Shown here piece after piece: positions 61,041-63,782 of a DNA stretch of 63,782 nt (its first letter is position 1; each line of letters starts with the position of its first letter). A model generated the notes under the pieces. That model was given only the letters and a program-made list of their open reading frames with translations, was not told where the DNA came from and did no database searches. The DNA lies in NCBI RefSeq assembly GCF_022829725.1, contig NZ_JAKSYG010000078.1:1-63782 (forward strand), read 5' to 3'. A program made the translations under genes and the position numbers. The stretch comes from Methylobacterium sp. E-005. GTDB taxonomy: Bacteria > Pseudomonadota > Alphaproteobacteria > Rhizobiales > Beijerinckiaceae.

Positions 61041-61532
61041 ATGCTCGAAGAGATCGAGAGAGATGTGACTCTCGACCGACTCTATCTCAGTTCGTACCTG
61101 ACACAGCGCGCCCAAGGCGATTGGCTCGATTATCTACGCGAGGCTGCTCAGTCGGGTTCTGATGATACGTTGGCGGCTCGGCTGCGAACAGCGGCGGCGA
61201 TGAACCAAACGACCATTCGCCAGAAACCTCGAGGCGGTACGACGCGGGTTCGCGTTCCTCACAACGCCGCCGAAGTTCTGGCCGAAAGCGAGTTTAACCG
61301 CTTCTACGTCCGCGGGCTTTGCCACCGAGCAATTGAGCAAGACATTCCGCGACTTGAGGTGTATCGGGCCAAAGCTGTGATGCAACCGCGCCCGGAGTCA
61401 GAACAGATCATCGGGTTACTCGTAGAGCCCAACACGGTTCTTATAGACGTCCGCGGAAGCACTGGCGTGGAGACGGCGCTAGGAATTCCACCCGGCCCCG
61501 GCTCAGGAATCACTCTTCGCATCCCTAGATAA
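61041..61532 (+). CDS. Unknown protein in an AT-richer island
   Basis: 163 residues. Hydrophilic, no signal or membrane segment. Starts MLEEIERDVTLDRLYLSSYL, has a basic central stretch (TTIRQKPRGGTTRVRVPHNA) and a beta-rich C-terminus (GLLVEPNTVLIDVRGSTGVE). Codon use is visibly less GC-biased than neighbours, which suggests horizontal acquisition. No family recognised; a phage or plasmid origin is possible. Confidence 0.65.
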   Translation: MLEEIERDVTLDRLYLSSYLTQRAQGDWLDYLREAAQSGSDDTLAARLRTAAAMNQTTIRQKPRGGTTRVRVPHNAAEVLAESEFNRFYVRGLCHRAIEQDIPRLEVYRAKAVMQPRPESEQIIGLLVEPNTVLIDVRGSTGVETALGIPPGPGSGITLRIPR

Positions 61533-61931
61533 ATTCTGCCACTAGAATACCGCGATGATAGTGGGCCGATCAAATGCCAGCTCATTCGATAGTGCGCAGT
61601 CGTTATTTATATACAAAGTCATTTTCACACTGAAATAACACAAGCGCGACCGGAATCATAAGCATCAGCGCAATTTACCTACCACAATGCATTTTCTCAG
61701 CTCGCTGCATGAATCTACAGCGCTGAACTCTAGGATTACAGTGCAGATAAGAGGGGGGATCTCGTCGTACTTCCTCGGCCCGCACCGCCCGGCACCACAT
61801 ACCTTGCCGAGCAGCGCGCCGTGATGCACCTTACGGCTGTCCCGCGGCTCGGCCACCATGCGCCGTCCGCCCGGGAACCCGGGACCGCCCGCGTCGCCGC
61901 GCGATCCCAAGCCCCACCAGGGAGCCGTCGC
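61533..61931. other. AT-richer intergenic region
   Basis: About 400 bases, the right part of the island, with no gene, tRNA or clear repeat. The GC-rich chromosomal composition resumes at about 61810, just before the class II aldolase gene. Confidence 0.4.
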
Positions 61932-62735
61932 ATGAACGCCGCCTCACCCGCCCTCGTCGCGGACCACCCCGAGGACTCCGACCTCACCGCCGAAATCCAA
62001 ACCATGCGGGTCGATCTCGCGGCCGCCTACCGGCTGATCCACCGGCTGGGGCTCGACGACAGCATCTACACCCACATCTCGGCGCGGCTGCCGGGGGGCG
62101 GGCACCGGTTCCTCATCAACCCCTACGGGATGCGCTTCGAGGAGGTGACCCCCCAGAACCTCGTCACCGTCGATAGCGACGGGCGGGTGATCGAGGATCC
62201 GATGGGGCTCGGCATCAACCCGGCCGGGTTCACGATCCACAGCGCCATCCACGCCGCCCGCCACGACGCGGTCTGCGTGCTCCACACCCACACGGTGGCG
62301 GGCGTCGCGGTCTCCTGCCAGGAGGAGGGGCTCCTGCCCCTGAACCAGTGGTCGATGCAGTTCACGGGGCGGCTCGCCTACCACGCCTATGAGGGCATCG
62401 CCCTCGACCTCGACGAGCGCCAGCGCCTCGTGGCCGATCTCGGCGACAAGCCCGTCATGGTCCTGCGCAACCACGGGCTGCTGACCTGCGGGCGCACCGT
62501 CGGCGAGGCGTTCCGGCTGATGCACAACATGGAGCGCTCGTGCCGGGCGCAGCTCGCGATCCAGGCCGCGGGCGCGCCGGTGATCCGGCCCTCGGCCGCC
62601 GTCGCCACCAAGACCGCCGGGCAATACGCCGCCGGCTACGACCGCGTCGTGGTCCAGGGCGCGCCCGACAACGAGTGGGCCGCGTTCAAGCGGATGCTGG
62701 CGCGCACCGATCCGGAGGTTTTCGCAGAGGGGTGA
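61932..62735 (+). CDS. Class II aldolase/adducin family protein
   Basis: 267 residues from ATG 61932, where conserved sequence begins shortly after. Zn-binding His pair in VCVLHTHTVAGVA, third His in VMVLRNHGLLTCG, and the acidic residue region NPYGMRFEEV. Members cleave sugar-phosphate or hydroxy-acid substrates, or act as eukaryotic-adducin-like hydrolase domains. No pathway gene is adjacent. Reading from an earlier ATG would add a 37-residue tail spanning the island boundary. Confidence 0.9.
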   Translation: MNAASPALVADHPEDSDLTAEIQTMRVDLAAAYRLIHRLGLDDSIYTHISARLPGGGHRFLINPYGMRFEEVTPQNLVTVDSDGRVIEDPMGLGINPAGFTIHSAIHAARHDAVCVLHTHTVAGVAVSCQEEGLLPLNQWSMQFTGRLAYHAYEGIALDLDERQRLVADLGDKPVMVLRNHGLLTCGRTVGEAFRLMHNMERSCRAQLAIQAAGAPVIRPSAAVATKTAGQYAAGYDRVVVQGAPDNEWAAFKRMLARTDPEVFAEG

Positions 62736-62737
62736 AG

Positions 62738-63028
62738 TCAGGCCGCCAGGGCGGACTTCGTGTCGCGGCCGTGGGCCTGATCCATGATCGCGCCGATCCG
62801 CTCGCCCACCGCGATCGCGATCGCCACCGAGGCCGGGCCCTCCAGCCCCTGCTGGCAGATCCGGCTGAGCACGTCGGTCACCCGCTGCTCCATCACGCCG
62901 AGGATCGCGGCGGCGGCCTGGGGCTGCGCGCCGCGGAGCACGGCGGCGAGGTCGCAATAGGCGTCGTGGAGCAGCTGGAGCGTCAGGCGCTCGACCGCTT
63001 GCTCGTCCGCCTCCGTCAGAACACGCAT
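62738..63028 (-). CDS. Small helical protein of unknown function
   Basis: 96 residues, almost entirely helical (LTEADEQAVERLTLQLLHDA, AAAAILGVMEQRVTDVLSRI). Two Cys. Convergent with the class II aldolase gene, only 2 bases apart. About 45 bases upstream of its start is a near-CtrA site. Confidence 0.6.
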   Translation of the reverse strand: MRVLTEADEQAVERLTLQLLHDAYCDLAAVLRGAQPQAAAAILGVMEQRVTDVLSRICQQGLEGPASVAIAIAVGERIGAIMDQAHGRDTKSALAA

Positions 63029-63073
63029 CCCGAACCACTCCGACTCGCCGCCGGCAGACTCCCCTGGGAGCCG

Positions 63074-63088
63074 TTAACAACGCGTAAA
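63074..63088 (-). promoter_or_regulatory. Near-consensus CtrA-type site
   Basis: Read on the minus strand: TTTA-N7-TTAAC, one mismatch from TTAA-N7-TTAAC, 45-60 bases upstream of the start at 63028. Suggestive because a perfect site occurs elsewhere in the window. Confidence 0.3.
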
Positions 63089-63241
63089 GAGACCCGCCGC
63101 CCGGGAGGGATCGGCTAACCACGCCGGTCGGCGGGCGGCCCGGCGGCATGGGCCATCGCGTCGCCCCCGGGCGGCGGTGCGGAACTTGGCGGGCCGTGGC
63201 GCCGTCACACCGGGGAGAGACCTCCACACGGACGCCCCATC

Positions 63242-63505
63242 ATGCGCAGCCTCATCCTCGCCGGCCTCGGCCTGTCGGCCCTCGTCGCCACCCCGGCTTC
63301 GGCCCAGGTCCAGCAGACCAATCCCAACGCCGCCAACCAGTCCATGGAAGCGGGCAGCCAGATGCGCGCCCTGCGCCAGGAGCAGACCACCCAGTCCGAC
63401 ATGCTCCGCATGGACGTCCAGCGGAACCAGGCCGCGACGCCGGCCCCCAACACCGGCCCGAACGCGCTCCCCCCGGGGAGCGGGACGGGGGTCATCGGGC
63501 GCTGA
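63242..63505 (+). CDS. Small exported protein of unknown function
   Basis: 87 residues: signal peptide at about 1-22 (LILAGLGLSALVATPASAQ), then a Gln/Asn/Met-rich mature chain (MEAGSQMRALRQEQTTQSDM) and a Pro/Gly end. No Cys. Disordered-looking; family unknown. Confidence 0.65.
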   Translation: MRSLILAGLGLSALVATPASAQVQQTNPNAANQSMEAGSQMRALRQEQTTQSDMLRMDVQRNQAATPAPNTGPNALPPGSGTGVIGR

Positions 63506-63547
63506 GGCCCACCCCGGACGACGTCCGGCACCGGACAGCGTCCGGCA

Positions 63548-63589
63548 CCAGGGCCCTGCCCTGGACCCGCGAAAGGGCTCGCCCTTTCG
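63548..63589. repeat. REP-like element 6, single unit, inverted orientation
   Basis: B' hairpin CCAGGGC-CCT-GCCCTGG (63548-63564), linker ACCCG, then A' hairpin CGAAAGGGC-TC-GCCCTTTCG (63570-63589). It lies between the convergent small exported-protein gene and the partial gene at the window end. Confidence 0.85.
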
Positions 63590-63606
63590 AAACCCCGACT
63601 TGGGCC

Positions 63607-63782
63607 TCAGACGTCGGGCAGGCGCCGGCCCTTCACCACCACCCGCGGCCAGCGGTCGAGGCCGATCGGCATCAGGACGGCGATCTGATCCGGCACCGCG
63701 GCGTCGCCCAGGAGGCTCCGGAGCGAAATCCGGCACGCCTCCTCCAGCTCGGACCGGCTGCGCGCGCCCGACGTCTTGATGT
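63607..63782 (-). CDS. Partial gene at window end, C-terminal 57 residues
   Basis: Open frame entering from the right edge and ending in TGA at 63607-63609. Visible end: SELEEACRISLRSLLGDAAV, then a beta-like VLMPIGLDRWPRVVVKGRR and final LPDV. Not recognised from this fragment; the start lies outside the window. Confidence 0.6.
   Translation of the reverse strand, partial: IKTSGARSRSELEEACRISLRSLLGDAAVPDQIAVLMPIGLDRWPRVVVKGRRLPDV

Overview
The window looks like chromosomal DNA of a pink-pigmented-methylotroph-type alphaproteobacterium, most probably Methylobacterium or a close relative in Methylobacteriaceae (inference). The basis is very high GC coding DNA with strong G/C third positions, an Usg-family gene, ribosomal protein S4, a PyrF/DUF1330 pair, a methylmalonyl-CoA mutase, a cyo quinol oxidase with SURF1, DUF2293, and a perfect CtrA-type site. 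No transposase, integrase, phage structural gene, CRISPR array or rRNA operon is visible. The content is mostly housekeeping and sensory genes, plus a rich set of intergenic repeats.

Layout, left to right. 1-5 kb: a PepSY membrane protein, then a LysR regulator followed by garL and garD (D-glucarate/galactarate catabolism). 5-11.3 kb: envelope genes, namely a small secreted Tyr/Arg-rich protein, a TonB-dependent siderophore receptor, a small exported protein made of four 9-residue Met/Arg/His repeats, a frameshifted outer-membrane beta-barrel gene and an exported protein of unknown role. 11.4-16.7 kb: a five-PAS hybrid histidine kinase with receiver and Hpt domains, an exported His/Arg-tailed protein and a lone PAS protein. 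16.7-25.8 kb: HxlR regulator/GST divergent pair, a large porin, a DUF892 ferritin-like protein, an isochorismatase-family hydrolase, SDR/TetR divergent pair, pyrF-DUF1330, usg and a uracil-DNA-glycosylase-family protein. 25.9-33.6 kb: a two-subunit molybdenum hydroxylase, a membrane histidine kinase, an EVE protein and an MHYT-PAS-GGDEF-EAL protein. 33.6-39.4 kb: a LysR remnant between two repeat elements, the overlapping tsaD-GNAT-gpsA operon, a Mop/TOBE molbindin, DUF2293, a small exported protein and rpsD. 39.5-45.5 kb: GNAT, pgm, a secreted alpha/beta hydrolase and methylmalonyl-CoA mutase. 45.6-52.4 kb: cyoABCD with a SURF1 gene, and an MHS-type transporter. 52.5-63.8 kb: a two-domain glycosyltransferase, tRNA-Val(GAC), a pair of coiled-coil proteins behind a CtrA site, small proteins, an SDR, an amidase, a roughly 1.1 kb AT-richer island with one unknown gene, a class II aldolase and the end of an unrecognised gene.

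The most distinctive non-coding feature is a family of modular, REP-like intergenic elements found at six loci. Each has an AAAGGGC/GCCCTTT hairpin, a 5-base CGGGT-type linker and a CAGGGC/GCCCTG hairpin. They occur as single units in both orientations or as head-to-head pairs. One supplies the last codons and stop of the SURF1 gene, and two bracket a truncated LysR gene. Other repeats are five 25-bp tandem units, each a small hairpin, immediately upstream of cyoA, a long inverted repeat downstream of the amidase and a second interspersed palindromic repeat next to the mutase gene. The paired coiled-coil genes with a CtrA/CcrM-type promoter and the Met-repeat exported protein beside the siderophore receptor are the best candidates for undescribed biology. 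No complete new multi-gene system can be demonstrated from the sequence alone.
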